A stretch of 64,000 bases of DNA from assembly GCA_016710585.1 (NCBI GenBank), contig JADJVN010000001.1, forward strand, positions 62,001-126,000, in the 5' to 3' direction. The position numbers and the translations under genes are program-made. Source of the DNA: Saprospiraceae bacterium (GTDB taxonomy: Bacteria > Bacteroidota > Bacteroidia > Chitinophagales > Saprospiraceae). Below the pieces are notes generated by a model, which was given only the letters and a program-made list of their open reading frames with translations, was not told where the DNA came from and ran no database searches. Below, piece by piece: positions 1-8,454 of this stretch. Position 1 is the first letter of the stretch; the number at the start of each line of letters is the position of its first letter.

Positions 1-1
1 G

Positions 2-784
2 CTTAGCCCAGTTTTAAGAAATGGAAAAATGATCGTCACCCAAGGTTTTATAGGTAGCACCACAGAAAATAATACTACAACATTAGGAAGAGAAGGTTCT
101 GATTATACAGCAGCAATACTTTCAAGTGCTGTTCAAGCCGAATCCATGACGATATGGAAGGATGTCCCAGGTATTCTTACAGCCGATCCTGCAAAGTTTT
201 TAAATGTATCAAAATTAGATCGACTGACGTATACAGAAGCAATTGAAATGACCTATTATGGAGCGAAAGTAATTCATCCAAAAACAATACAACCTTTAAA
301 ATTGAAATCAATACCTCTATATGTAAAATCATTTATTCATCCCGAAGGTGAAGGTAGTGTAATTACTGGCGATATCGACCTCGAATATCCTCCTATCGTT
401 GTCCTAGAACCAAATCAAGCATTGGTACATTTTTCTTCAAATGATTTATCATTTATCGCTGAACATCACCTTGCTCATCTTTTTAAACTATTTGAAAAAC
501 ACAGGATAAAAATTAATATGATGAGGAATACTGCAATTTCATTTTCTGTTTGCGTGAGCTACGATCCTGATCGATTAAATAGAATGATTGATGAAATTAA
601 AAATGAATTTCGTGTTATTATTGATTTAAATCTTGAGTTGATTACAGTAAGACATTATATAGATTCTATGCTTCCAAAATTGGTAGAAGAAAAAATTATT
701 ATTCTTGAAGAAAGGATTCGTAAAACAATTCAAATGGTAGTTAAGAACGCACCTAGTATTATCCCTAAACCTTCAGAATCATAG
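2..784 (+). CDS. lysC: Aspartate kinase, C-terminal part (5' end outside window)
   Basis: Aspartokinase phosphorylates L-aspartate in the first step of lysine, threonine and methionine synthesis. The frame is open from base 2, so the start lies upstream of the window. Visible are the end of the amino-acid kinase domain, with GREGSDYTA and WKDVPGILTADP (nucleotide/aspartate site region), followed by YGAKVIHPKT and then about 130 residues that fit the regulatory ACT region. The frame stops soon after the ACT region, so no homoserine dehydrogenase domain is fused here, which argues for a monofunctional enzyme. It converges with the PKD protein gene on the other strand across a shared terminator hairpin. 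The family assignment is secure; which isozyme it is cannot be told from this part. Confidence 0.9.
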   Translation, partial: LSPVLRNGKMIVTQGFIGSTTENNTTTLGREGSDYTAAILSSAVQAESMTIWKDVPGILTADPAKFLNVSKLDRLTYTEAIEMTYYGAKVIHPKTIQPLKLKSIPLYVKSFIHPEGEGSVITGDIDLEYPPIVVLEPNQALVHFSSNDLSFIAEHHLAHLFKLFEKHRIKINMMRNTAISFSVCVSYDPDRLNRMIDEIKNEFRVIIDLNLELITVRHYIDSMLPKLVEEKIIILEERIRKTIQMVVKNAPSIIPKPSES

Positions 785-810
785 TTTAAGATTATCTCGA
801 ATCATCAAAT

Positions 811-838
811 AAAAAAGCCCCAGAAAAATCTGAGGCTT
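811..838. terminator. Bidirectional intrinsic terminator
   Basis: A 10-bp stem (815-824 pairs with 829-838, loop AAAA) with one G-U wobble when read on the minus strand. On the minus strand it is followed by TTTTTT, so it suits the end of the PKD/T9SS gene best, and it also lies just after the aspartokinase stop. Confidence 0.8.
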
Positions 839-865
839 ATATTTGAATATTATATTTTATAATCT

Positions 866-2452
866 CTATTCTATAATGATCTTTTGCTTATAGCTAAAAT
901 CATTATTACTAACTGTAACAAAATAAACACCAGTCTGGAGTGAGCTTACATTAATTTTATTATCTCCAATTAAAGAATTGAATTCTTGATTGATTACTTG
1001 AATACCATTCATTGTGTACATTTTAACCAATGTGTTTCCATGTTCTGCATTCAATCCATTAATATAAATAAAATCAGATGCAGGATTAGGCATGATCTGT
1101 ATTGGATTAATAGCACGATCTGAAGTTTGCTCTTTCTTTAATTGTGGACCTCTTGTTTTATTCTTTGTACGATCAGGACACTTGATTGAAGACAAGACTT
1201 CGACATACTTTAATATTGTCTTTGAGTTGGTACCATTTGAATTTGCAACACTCAACTTTACGCCATAAATACCAGGAGTTTCATAAATTACAACGGGATG
1301 CTTTAATGATGAAGAACTTATATTCCCTCCATCAAATTGCCAGTTCCAGCTGAGCACATCGATACTAGAGAGATCTTTAAATTTCACAGTATCACCTGCA
1401 CATACTTTCACAAAATCTGAAGTAAAATTCACTTTAGGAATTAAATTTACAGCTACAATTTTCTCATAAATAACAGTTCCACAAGAATTCGTCACTGCTA
1501 GTTTAACATTGTAGTCACCTTCAGCTAGATAAGTGTGCGAAGGGGCAATTTCTGTACTTGTACTGTTATCCCCAAAATCCCAAATATAACTTACGCCATT
1601 TTTACTCTCATTGGTAAAGTTTACAGTAAACCTATTTATCGCTTGAGAGAACAATGAAGTTGGCGGAATATCAACAGTAATATATTTTGTATTTGAAATT
1701 TTCTTGCTATCTGTTCCATCTGAAGCAATTAACTCAACATCGAATGATCCCGCACTATTATAAATTACTGAAGGATTCTTTTCTGTACTAGTGGATGGTG
1801 TTCCTCCAGGGAATGACCAAGCATAAGATGTTGCATTGGAAGAAAGATTTTCATAATCAACCTTAAATGGCGCGCAACCACTTGTTTTTGCAACCCTATA
1901 ATTTGCTGTTAACCCTCCTGATATTAACACTGCTAACTCAAACGTATCAGATCCACAACCATTATAACTTATCAATTTAACATTATATGTTCCTAGAGCT
2001 CCATATGTATGAGATGGATTTACCAAATTGGAAATTGTATTATCCCCAAAATCCCATTTATAATTTTCTCCATATAAAGATAGATTAGTGAAATCTACAA
2101 TTGAACCAATGTTCATGAATGAGAAATTAGCAACAGAACCAGTATCTACACTAATATACGCTGCTTTAAAACTTGTAGAATTATATCTAGAATTACTTGA
2201 TTTTAATGTCACATCATAGTCTCCTTTTGTATAATATTTGACTGTCGGATTCTTTAAAGTAGAGGTAGACGGATCTCCTCCAGGAAATGTCCATAAAAAT
2301 GTAGTCGAATTATCAGATGATTGATTTATAAAATTAACAGTCAATGGAACACAACCGCCTACAACATTTGAAGAAAACTCTGCTGTAACTTCAGAAACAA
2401 CTTCGATTCTTTTGCATAATTCTTTAAATCCACACACATTTGTTGATTTCAA
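866..2452 (-). CDS. PKD-repeat and T9SS C-terminal part of a frameshifted secreted metalloprotease
   Basis: This is the 3' part of the gene whose 5' part is at 2574-4034. It encodes about four to five PKD-type Ig-like repeats, each with the signature WxFPGGxPSTST or WDFGDNS and a YNVKL/YDVTL strand, then a type A T9SS sorting domain at the end (PNPASDFIYING, GVYFVTVSN, final KIIIE). PKD repeats usually act as spacers or polysaccharide/protein-binding modules, and the terminal domain directs export across the outer membrane by T9SS. The apparent start at 2452 is an artefact: it is a TTG inside the repeat region with no signal peptide. The preceding segment 2454-2640 continues the same repeat in another frame and joins here if one T is added to the TTT run at 2451-2453. 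The repaired gene (866-4034) would encode about 1,056 residues. Confidence 0.85.
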   Translation of the reverse strand: MKSTNVCGFKELCKRIEVVSEVTAEFSSNVVGGCVPLTVNFINQSSDNSTTFLWTFPGGDPSTSTLKNPTVKYYTKGDYDVTLKSSNSRYNSTSFKAAYISVDTGSVANFSFMNIGSIVDFTNLSLYGENYKWDFGDNTISNLVNPSHTYGALGTYNVKLISYNGCGSDTFELAVLISGGLTANYRVAKTSGCAPFKVDYENLSSNATSYAWSFPGGTPSTSTEKNPSVIYNSAGSFDVELIASDGTDSKKISNTKYITVDIPPTSLFSQAINRFTVNFTNESKNGVSYIWDFGDNSTSTEIAPSHTYLAEGDYNVKLAVTNSCGTVIYEKIVAVNLIPKVNFTSDFVKVCAGDTVKFKDLSSIDVLSWNWQFDGGNISSSSLKHPVVIYETPGIYGVKLSVANSNGTNSKTILKYVEVLSSIKCPDRTKNKTRGPQLKKEQTSDRAINPIQIMPNPASDFIYINGLNAEHGNTLVKMYTMNGIQVINQEFNSLIGDNKINVSSLQTGVYFVTVSNNDFSYKQKIIIE

Positions 2453-2573
2453 ACATACATTGTAAATCCATCTTTTGCATATTGATGCACCGGATCTGAG
2501 TCAGTTGAAGTCTGACCATCACCAAATTTCCAAGAATACACATCTGCACCAGAACTTGAATTGATAAATTCTA

Positions 2574-4034
2574 CTAAAAGTTGGTCTGGAATAAAAGTCC
2601 AATTAGTTGTTGGTTTATCTCGTATCGTAATATATTGAGGATAGTTAATGTATTTGTTCCACCTGAATTTGATACTCTTAAAGTAACATCAAAAAATCCA
2701 AGCGTATTATACACTACGGTTGGATTCTGCAAAGTAGAAGTAGCAGGTGTACCGCCTGGAAAAGTCCAAAGCCATGCAGTAGGATTGCCTGAAGAAAGAT
2801 CTGTGAATCTAATCGTCGCTGGAACACAACCCACTGTTGTATTCGCAGAAAAAAGTGCTTCAGGTGGTGTAACAAAACCACAAGATCCTAAACAACCTCT
2901 AGATGCAATATGCGAGTTGATGGCTGATATAGAAGGACCTGACCAAGTGTTTGAACCATTAACTGAAGGAGCCATTATAAAGCCAGAACCTGCGGCATCA
3001 TGACCATAAGACCAATTGTGCCCCATTTCATGTGCCTGTAATTGTCTGTTTGTATTGTTATTACCGCTGAAATCACTACAAACACTATATCTTGATCCTG
3101 TACAAACAACGCCTACATAAGCTAAGCCAACAGCGCCACTTGTATATTTCCTCGTCCAAACAGAAGCCAATGCATAGTTAGCTCCACCATAGCCTCCAGC
3201 ATTAGCCCATGAACGGTGTGTCGTTAAATGAGTATTGATATCATTTATTCCATTCCAAGGGTCAGAAGCAGCAGTCGTTGCCACAAATACGGTAGAAAGT
3301 GACAATTGCACTGGATGTGCAAAATCGTTGTCATAATTAGTTTCAACCAATCCAAGGATAGAACTAGCCCAACTTGATGAACCACCTCCTCTTTGCTGAT
3401 AAACAGAGAAATCACAAGCTAAGGCCACATCTGCTACAACACAATGATTACGAGTCGAATTTTGGGCATCTATTTCCACATGTTCCAAGTATTGCTTGGC
3501 ATCAAATCCACACTGTACATTGTTATTGGGGATGACGTTCATGTCTTCATATAGTATAAACTCTGTTGGCGCTGCTCCCTTAATCATACCATTTAATGGC
3601 TCGATATAGTATGTCGCTCCACCTTCCTGAATCATTGCTAAGAAAAAATCATCGGCAATATTAAAACTAACATTACCGCCTCTGATCCCTTTTACATTAC
3701 CTTTATAAGTACGTAGTGATAATTTTTTATGTGTTCTAGTTACGCCATTATCATCTGCAACTGAATGCAAAAAATTTGGTGACATCAAATCGTATTCAAA
3801 CAGCTCAAGTGTCCATTTACGATTGCCAAAACTTAAATTTACTTCTGCCAAAGTGCCCCGAGTGTTCATTCCTGCATAAATTTTTTGGAAATCTAATTCA
3901 AATGTTTCATAGAATTTAAACTTTTTGTTCAATTCATTCTGGTACTTTTCCATTGGTACCGCATTGTAAGATTGGGCGTTTGTTAAACAAACATTAAAAA
4001 AAAGAATTAATAATGCTAAATAAAGATTTTTCAT
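2574..4034 (-). CDS. Secreted reprolysin-like (M12B-type) metalloprotease, 5' part of a frameshifted gene
   Basis: The start is set at the ATG of MKNLYLALLILFF, which opens a signal peptide ending near TNAQS; an ATG four codons upstream is possible. After a propeptide-like region of about 170 residues comes a metzincin-like catalytic domain with HEMGHNWSYGHD around residues 335-346, where the three His are zinc ligands and Glu is the base, and a downstream Met-turn (FIMAP). The usual Gly of HExxHxxGxxH is Ser here. The ORF then enters a first PKD repeat (PATIRFTDLSSG, WTFPGGTPATST) and derails at about 2640: the tail after TLTI is out of frame, and adding one C to the CC at 2639-2640 restores PQYITIRDKPTTN and the next PKD repeat. 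It is probably a T9SS-exported endopeptidase digesting extracellular protein. Confidence 0.88.
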   Translation of the reverse strand: MKNLYLALLILFFNVCLTNAQSYNAVPMEKYQNELNKKFKFYETFELDFQKIYAGMNTRGTLAEVNLSFGNRKWTLELFEYDLMSPNFLHSVADDNGVTRTHKKLSLRTYKGNVKGIRGGNVSFNIADDFFLAMIQEGGATYYIEPLNGMIKGAAPTEFILYEDMNVIPNNNVQCGFDAKQYLEHVEIDAQNSTRNHCVVADVALACDFSVYQQRGGGSSSWASSILGLVETNYDNDFAHPVQLSLSTVFVATTAASDPWNGINDINTHLTTHRSWANAGGYGGANYALASVWTRKYTSGAVGLAYVGVVCTGSRYSVCSDFSGNNNTNRQLQAHEMGHNWSYGHDAAGSGFIMAPSVNGSNTWSGPSISAINSHIASRGCLGSCGFVTPPEALFSANTTVGCVPATIRFTDLSSGNPTAWLWTFPGGTPATSTLQNPTVVYNTLGFFDVTLRVSNSGGTNTLTILNILRYEINQQLIGLLFQTNF

Positions 4035-4098
4035 ATACTTTGACACGATTTTAAAGTCTAAAGATATGGATTTTTCATTTTCTGAAATAAAAAAATTC

Positions 4099-4106
4099 CA
4101 AATTTA
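4099..4106 (-). promoter_or_regulatory. Candidate -7 box (TAnnTTTG) of the metalloprotease gene
   Basis: Read on the minus strand the bases are TAAATTTG, matching the Bacteroidota sigma-ABfr -7 consensus TAnnTTTG, about 65 bases before the proposed start. I see no clear -33 TTTG at the usual spacing, so this is tentative. Confidence 0.3.
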
Positions 4107-4178
4107 AATTAGGAAATTTTTGTTATTTATAGCGGATTGATTTTCTGCAAGTTATAAAAATACAAATTAAATTAATAT

Positions 4179-4802
4179 ATGAAAAAAATACAATTTTGCC
4201 TACTCTTTGTTTTAATTTTAGCATCATTTAGTGCTTTTTCTCAATCAAAGATCACTAAAAAAACAACTAAGTCTAAAGCAAAAACAGAGAAAAATACAAT
4301 CAACTTGAAAGAAAGATTATGGTATGGTGGTAGCATAAGTCTTGGTGGTGGGAGTTCTTCATTAGACCAGTTTACTCCAGGAAACATATTTATTATTGGA
4401 CTTTCCCCAATGGTTGGATACAAATTCAATAAATATCTCTCTGCAGGACCAAGAATTGGGTGGGAATATAATTATGGCAGATTTAACCAACAGGGAACCA
4501 TTTTAAAGTATTCAGCAGCGGATTACAGCTTTGGCGCATTTGGCAGATTAAAATTTTTAAATGTACTTTTCCTTCATGCAGAGTTTAATCGAAGTTCATC
4601 GACATTTATAACAGGTGCAATCAATGCAAATAATAAATTAGAAACAGAAAGAGTATGGGATAATCACCTCCTTGCAGGACTAGGTTATAATCCGGGTGGA
4701 ATTATGAGTTATGATCTTTACTTACTGTGGGATTTTCTAGCCCCAAAAAATACCACAAATTTACCTATACAAATCAGAGGTGGTTTGACGTATAACTTTT
4801 AA
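4179..4802 (+). CDS. Small outer-membrane beta-barrel protein
   Basis: A 207-residue protein with a signal peptide (MKKIQFCLLFVLILASFSAFSQ), then a Lys/Thr-rich linker of about 25 residues and alternating strands typical of a porin-like or OmpW/outer-membrane beta-barrel family: LWYGGSISLGGG, MVGYKFNKYLSAGPRIGWEY, FGAFGRLKF, HLLAGLGYN, and a terminal strand ending in Phe (GGLTYNF), the usual BAM recognition end. No enzymatic motif is visible and the function is unknown. The gene converges on the TonB-dependent receptor gene and the two stop codons share the palindrome TTAA at 4799-4802, so there is no room for a separate terminator between them. Confidence 0.8.
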   Translation: MKKIQFCLLFVLILASFSAFSQSKITKKTTKSKAKTEKNTINLKERLWYGGSISLGGGSSSLDQFTPGNIFIIGLSPMVGYKFNKYLSAGPRIGWEYNYGRFNQQGTILKYSAADYSFGAFGRLKFLNVLFLHAEFNRSSSTFITGAINANNKLETERVWDNHLLAGLGYNPGGIMSYDLYLLWDFLAPKNTTNLPIQIRGGLTYNF

Positions 4803-6754
4803 TTAATCTTTACTGAAATCCCAAATGCAAAATTTCTAAGTGCTTGAGGATAAACTGCTTTACCATAGTGTAAATGACCATCTGGGGATTGATGGTATGG
4901 ATCCCCAGTATCTGTAACATTCTGTTGAGTAGAATAATAATAAATCCAACCATGAGTGGTATAGCTTTTATTCAAGAAGTTATTGATATCAAACCATAAG
5001 TTAACTTCATGTTTATGTTTTATATTGAATTTTAATTCAGATCGAATATTCAAAACACCATAAGCATCAATTTTTGAAAATTCTCGATTTGAATTATCAA
5101 GATACTGACTACCAACATATTTATAATTTGGAGAAATATTCAAACTGTATTTCTTATTCTGAAAAACACTTGCTTTAATTTCAAACCATGAAACGAGATT
5201 AGGGGAAAATGAAATGTTTGCACGTGGCAATTGTGATTTTATGATATTAACTACTGCAAAATTGGAATCGTAATTATAAATATTTTCAATATGGTTTATA
5301 ATTTTATTATCACTTAAATTTAAATTCCCATTAATGTTAAACTTTTTTAAAACACTAGTAGAGATTTTCAACTCTAAGCCTTGCCTATATGACTTGTCAA
5401 CATTGACTCTGACTGCTTCACCAACATCATTTATCTCTCCATTCAAAATAAGTTGGTTTTTATAATTCATAGAATAAAAATTAATCGAACTATTAAATTT
5501 TTTTCTATTATAAACCAATCCGAATTCAAAATCCAGTAACTGCTCTTTACGAACATTTGAATTTCTCAAAATATCATCTCTAAATGGTTCTCTTTCATAA
5601 TAAGAAGCTGATATATCCATAGACAAATGTCTATTAACCATATAGTGAGAAAACAACTTTGGATTCAATAAAAATTGCTGATTTGAAATAGTTATCCCTC
5701 CATAATAATCATCTAAACCCTTTGAATAATAGTTTACAAATCTAAAAAGTAAATCAGCACCAAACTGAAACTTCTTAGTTAAAAAATAAATATTTTTATA
5801 ATAAACTGACTGTTCAGATTTCTCACCTGTATTGTCATAATATTCGGATTTCAAATATTGAAAGCTATCCACTTTCACATCCTTTACTCTGCCAAAATGA
5901 CCTCCTTTATAATATGAGGAACTTAATCCAAAAAGATGTTTCTGATTTTTAAAATGTGATAAATCCAAAAACATATTTGCAAATAAAAATCGATTCCTTA
6001 ACCACTTCTGCCTTATAATATCAGCAGTGGATGAAATACTACTCTCAAGATAATAAGTACTCAAATCTTGATTTGATTTGTAGTTTTCATAAAACCCAGA
6101 ACCAAAAGTGTGATTAAAAATAAAATTAATATCTACATTCTTCTTGATAACTTTCTGATAAAATAGTTGAATGTGATTTTGTTGATATGAATCAATATCA
6201 TCATAATATCCATTCGAAGCTTCAGTACCTGCAAAATTAAATCTATAAAGTGAATCAATATGTAAATAAGATTCCGGAACACCATTCCATGCCTGACCTG
6301 TAATTTCATTTCCATAAATCAAATTTAACTTTAATGAAGAATTCGCTTTTACTTTAGAAGCTGAAATAAATAAAGATTTCAATTTTGAATGCGACCTTTC
6401 AATAAATCCATTAGATTGAATATAGCTTAATCGCCCTTCGACATTAAATTTATTCTCCAATAAGCCAGAGTTTAAAATTATTGAGGATTTTAACAAACCA
6501 TAAGATCCAAAAATAGTCGACAATAGAGCGAATGGCTTCAGGTTTAATTTATTAAGATTAAAGTCAACGGCAGTGCCGAATCCACCTACACCTGCCCTAC
6601 TTGAAACAAATCCTCTTGAAACTGATGCTTCATCAATACTTGAAGCAATGTCTGGTAAATCAACAAAAAAACTCAGTGACGATTCTGGGTCATTAAAAGG
6701 AATTCCATTTAAACTTATTTGAACATGAGATGGATCAACACCCCTTATTCTCAT
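4799..6754 (-). CDS. TonB-dependent outer-membrane receptor, 3' part (plug and barrel), frameshifted
   Basis: This carries most of the plug domain, MRIRGVDPSHVQISLNGIP then NDPESS, and a full barrel ending in a membrane strand (LRNFAFGISVKIN). These are hallmarks of TonB-dependent receptors, which import scarce ligands across the outer membrane using TonB-ExbBD energy. The ATG at 6754 is internal: the reading frame is open upstream through SDAGNGVGYTG, the conserved plug motif, and the 5' part (6766-7227) runs into the same bases in a different frame. One missing base near 6783-6790 explains both. The repaired receptor is about 809 residues. The TPP riboswitch upstream of the 5' part indicates that the ligand is thiamine or a thiamine precursor. 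Confidence 0.88.
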   Translation of the reverse strand: MRIRGVDPSHVQISLNGIPFNDPESSLSFFVDLPDIASSIDEASVSRGFVSSRAGVGGFGTAVDFNLNKLNLKPFALLSTIFGSYGLLKSSIILNSGLLENKFNVEGRLSYIQSNGFIERSHSKLKSLFISASKVKANSSLKLNLIYGNEITGQAWNGVPESYLHIDSLYRFNFAGTEASNGYYDDIDSYQQNHIQLFYQKVIKKNVDINFIFNHTFGSGFYENYKSNQDLSTYYLESSISSTADIIRQKWLRNRFLFANMFLDLSHFKNQKHLFGLSSSYYKGGHFGRVKDVKVDSFQYLKSEYYDNTGEKSEQSVYYKNIYFLTKKFQFGADLLFRFVNYYSKGLDDYYGGITISNQQFLLNPKLFSHYMVNRHLSMDISASYYEREPFRDDILRNSNVRKEQLLDFEFGLVYNRKKFNSSINFYSMNYKNQLILNGEINDVGEAVRVNVDKSYRQGLELKISTSVLKKFNINGNLNLSDNKIINHIENIYNYDSNFAVVNIIKSQLPRANISFSPNLVSWFEIKASVFQNKKYSLNISPNYKYVGSQYLDNSNREFSKIDAYGVLNIRSELKFNIKHKHEVNLWFDINNFLNKSYTTHGWIYYYSTQQNVTDTGDPYHQSPDGHLHYGKAVYPQALRNFAFGISVKIN

Positions 6755-6765
6755 TCCTGTATACC

Positions 6766-7227
6766 CTACCCCATTCCCTGCGTCACTGCTGTAGGTTTGA
6801 GAAACATTTTTGAAAGCAAATAAGGAATATCGTTGCTTTGATTTTGTAAATCGGTTTGGCTTAATTTTTCTTGATTAGAAGTCATTATTTCTCCCCAACG
6901 CTGAGTTTTAATTATGACCTCATCAAATTCAACTCGTCTATCGAGAAACAAATTAAATTCAACTGATTGCGCCCCAACTTCTACTTTTTTCCACAACACA
7001 TCATAAGCGTAATCGAAGGACATGGCATAGGTACCAGGCATAATGTTATTGATCTTATAAAAACCATTACTATCTGTATAAATAATCGAATCGACTCCTA
7101 TTATATTTACTCCAATATTCTCAAATGGTAAAGAATCATGATCGTAAACAAATCCAGAAATTGATACTTGTGATTTAGAGATAGTAAAACAAGACAATAC
7201 AAGAAAAAATGCAAGGAAAGAGCGCAT
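6766..7227 (-). CDS. TonB-dependent receptor, 5' part (signal peptide, carboxypeptidase-regulatory-like domain, start of plug)
   Basis: The start at 7227 is chosen because MRSFLAFFLVLSCFTIS opens a signal peptide, whereas the longer frame back to 7299 would lie inside the riboswitch. After the signal comes a carboxypeptidase-regulatory-like Ig domain (VSISGFVYDHDSLPFENIGV, FYKINNIMPGTYAMSF), typical of SusC-type and other Bacteroidota receptors, then a TonB-box/plug start (EVIIKTQRWGE). The ORF ends falsely at TAVTQGMG, where one base is missing; the plug continues in the next frame as SDAGNGVGYTGMRIRG. Expression is presumably repressed by thiamine pyrophosphate through the leader at 7262-7338. 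Confidence 0.85.
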   Translation of the reverse strand: MRSFLAFFLVLSCFTISKSQVSISGFVYDHDSLPFENIGVNIIGVDSIIYTDSNGFYKINNIMPGTYAMSFDYAYDVLWKKVEVGAQSVEFNLFLDRRVEFDEVIIKTQRWGEIMTSNQEKLSQTDLQNQSNDIPYLLSKMFLKPTAVTQGMG

Positions 7228-7261
7228 AAAAACAAAATTATAGGTGCGAAGCTCCGTCCTC

Positions 7262-7338
7262 TGCCACTTCCTACTCAGCATTACCTGAGCTAGGTTCAAT
7301 GGGTATAATCTCAGCCCGAATACTAGGCACCCCAGTTA
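7262..7338 (-). promoter_or_regulatory. TPP (thiamine pyrophosphate) riboswitch, THI element
   Basis: Read on the minus strand the leader contains the conserved aptamer blocks in order: GGGGTGC, GGCTGAGA, ATACCC, TTGAACCT, a CTCAG-GTAATG-CTGAG hairpin and GGAAGT, closed by an AACT/AGT P1-like pairing. These match the TPP aptamer (CTGAGA, ACCC, GAACCTGA, TAATGC, GGGAAG). It sits about 40 bases before the ATG of the TonB-dependent receptor. Its 5' edge overlaps the TAA stop (7336-7338) of the upstream kinase-like gene, so it should control only the receptor. I see no strong intrinsic terminator after it; occlusion of translation initiation is more likely, but this is inferred. Confidence 0.93.
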
Positions 7339-7857
7339 ACAATGGTGCAAATGTAATGCATGATTGATCAGAAAGATAATCTTATTCAATCTTTTTTTAC
7401 AACAGGAATCGATAATATAATAAAAACAATTATTCTCTTTCAAATATTTAAAGTGTAAATTAACCAATAAATCCTGTGTGAATTCACTTTCTCGCATCTC
7501 ATCATACTCCCAGCTCAAGGTTGGCAAAAGCAAAAAATACAAATCCGCTTGATTATCTCTCCAAAGATTTAATAAATGATCATCAAACTTATTATATTTA
7601 ACTTCATACCAAATCACATAATTTAATAAATCAGTATCAAGGATCGTCAATGCAGTATCTGAGCTATTTCGGATCAAATTACTATGATTTGTTGCCATAG
7701 TTAAAATGTCTTTTTCACTGTACTTTAGACCATTTTTAGATAAATATTTTCGTGAATAATCATTAATGGTAGTACATTTGTAATAGGATTGTAAATACTG
7801 AAAGACTGTGGTTTTTCCAGTAGATTCAGGACCAACAATTGCAACTTTAAAACTCAT
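7336..7857 (-). CDS. NadR ribosylnicotinamide-kinase-like P-loop ATPase (AAA_28)
   Basis: A 173-residue protein with a Walker A motif near the N-terminus (VAIVGPESTGKTTVFQYL) like the kinase half of NadR and AAA_28 proteins, and a later LDTDLLNYVIW segment resembling the second nucleotide/substrate motif. It has no NMN adenylyltransferase domain. Members act as nicotinamide-riboside kinases in NAD salvage or as uncharacterised nucleoside kinases. The stop codon coincides with the first bases of the TPP riboswitch of the next gene, and it may be transcribed with that gene. The thiamine context raises the possibility of phosphorylating a thiamine-related compound, which is speculation. The family is reasonably sure; the substrate is not. 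Confidence 0.7.
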   Translation of the reverse strand: MSFKVAIVGPESTGKTTVFQYLQSYYKCTTINDYSRKYLSKNGLKYSEKDILTMATNHSNLIRNSSDTALTILDTDLLNYVIWYEVKYNKFDDHLLNLWRDNQADLYFLLLPTLSWEYDEMRESEFTQDLLVNLHFKYLKENNCFYYIIDSCCKKRLNKIIFLINHALHLHHC

Positions 7858-7899
7858 GATAATTGATTATTAAAACAAAAATAAAACTTATCTAAAATT

Positions 7900-8454
7900 A
7901 TGCACAATATAGAGCCTTTTTATCTTTGGAAGCACATATATGATAGCGTAGAAGATAAAAATAATCCATTCTATGGCGCTATATATAATGAATTTCAATA
8001 TACCAATAAAATATATAACTTTTTTATCCATCCGCAATGGGATGAAATGGAATCGGAGACCTTATACCTTAAGATTTTATTTGTTGATTATGAAGAATCT
8101 CAATGCATAATTGAACTTATTGGAGAATGGAATGATTGTATTAACAACGATATCATGTTTTTGAAGCGGGATATTATAGATCGTTTTATAAAACAAGATA
8201 TTAAAAACTATATATTACTGTGTGACAATGTGTTAAATTTTCATGGGTCAGACGATTGCTATTATGAAGAATGGAAAGAAGATATTGAGGAAGGGCAAAT
8301 ATTTTTTGTAAATACACATGATCATGTATATGAAGAAATGCGCTCAATGGGTATTCATCGGTATGTCAACTTTCAAAAAAACAACAATCAAATAAATTGG
8401 AGAAAAATGGACCCAAACGCTCTTTTTGAACTCTTATATCAAAAAACAAAATGA
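7900..8454 (+). CDS. Conserved hypothetical protein translationally coupled to era
   Basis: A 184-residue acidic, aromatic-rich protein that I do not recognise. It has no signal peptide or membrane segment; it contains MHNIEPFYLWKHIYDS at the start and a highly acidic stretch (YYEEWKEDIEEGQ) around residues 128-140. Its stop overlaps the start of era in an ATGA arrangement (8451-8454), which normally means translational coupling, so the product is probably cytoplasmic and made together with Era. A role near ribosome assembly or cell-cycle control is only a guess from context. Confidence 0.65.
   Translation: MHNIEPFYLWKHIYDSVEDKNNPFYGAIYNEFQYTNKIYNFFIHPQWDEMESETLYLKILFVDYEESQCIIELIGEWNDCINNDIMFLKRDIIDRFIKQDIKNYILLCDNVLNFHGSDDCYYEEWKEDIEEGQIFFVNTHDHVYEEMRSMGIHRYVNFQKNNNQINWRKMDPNALFELLYQKTK

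Noticed and set aside
2581..3003. 140-residue ORF on the plus strand
   Set aside because: It is the complement of the PKD/protease coding strand, has no signal or family match, and overlaps a well-supported gene.
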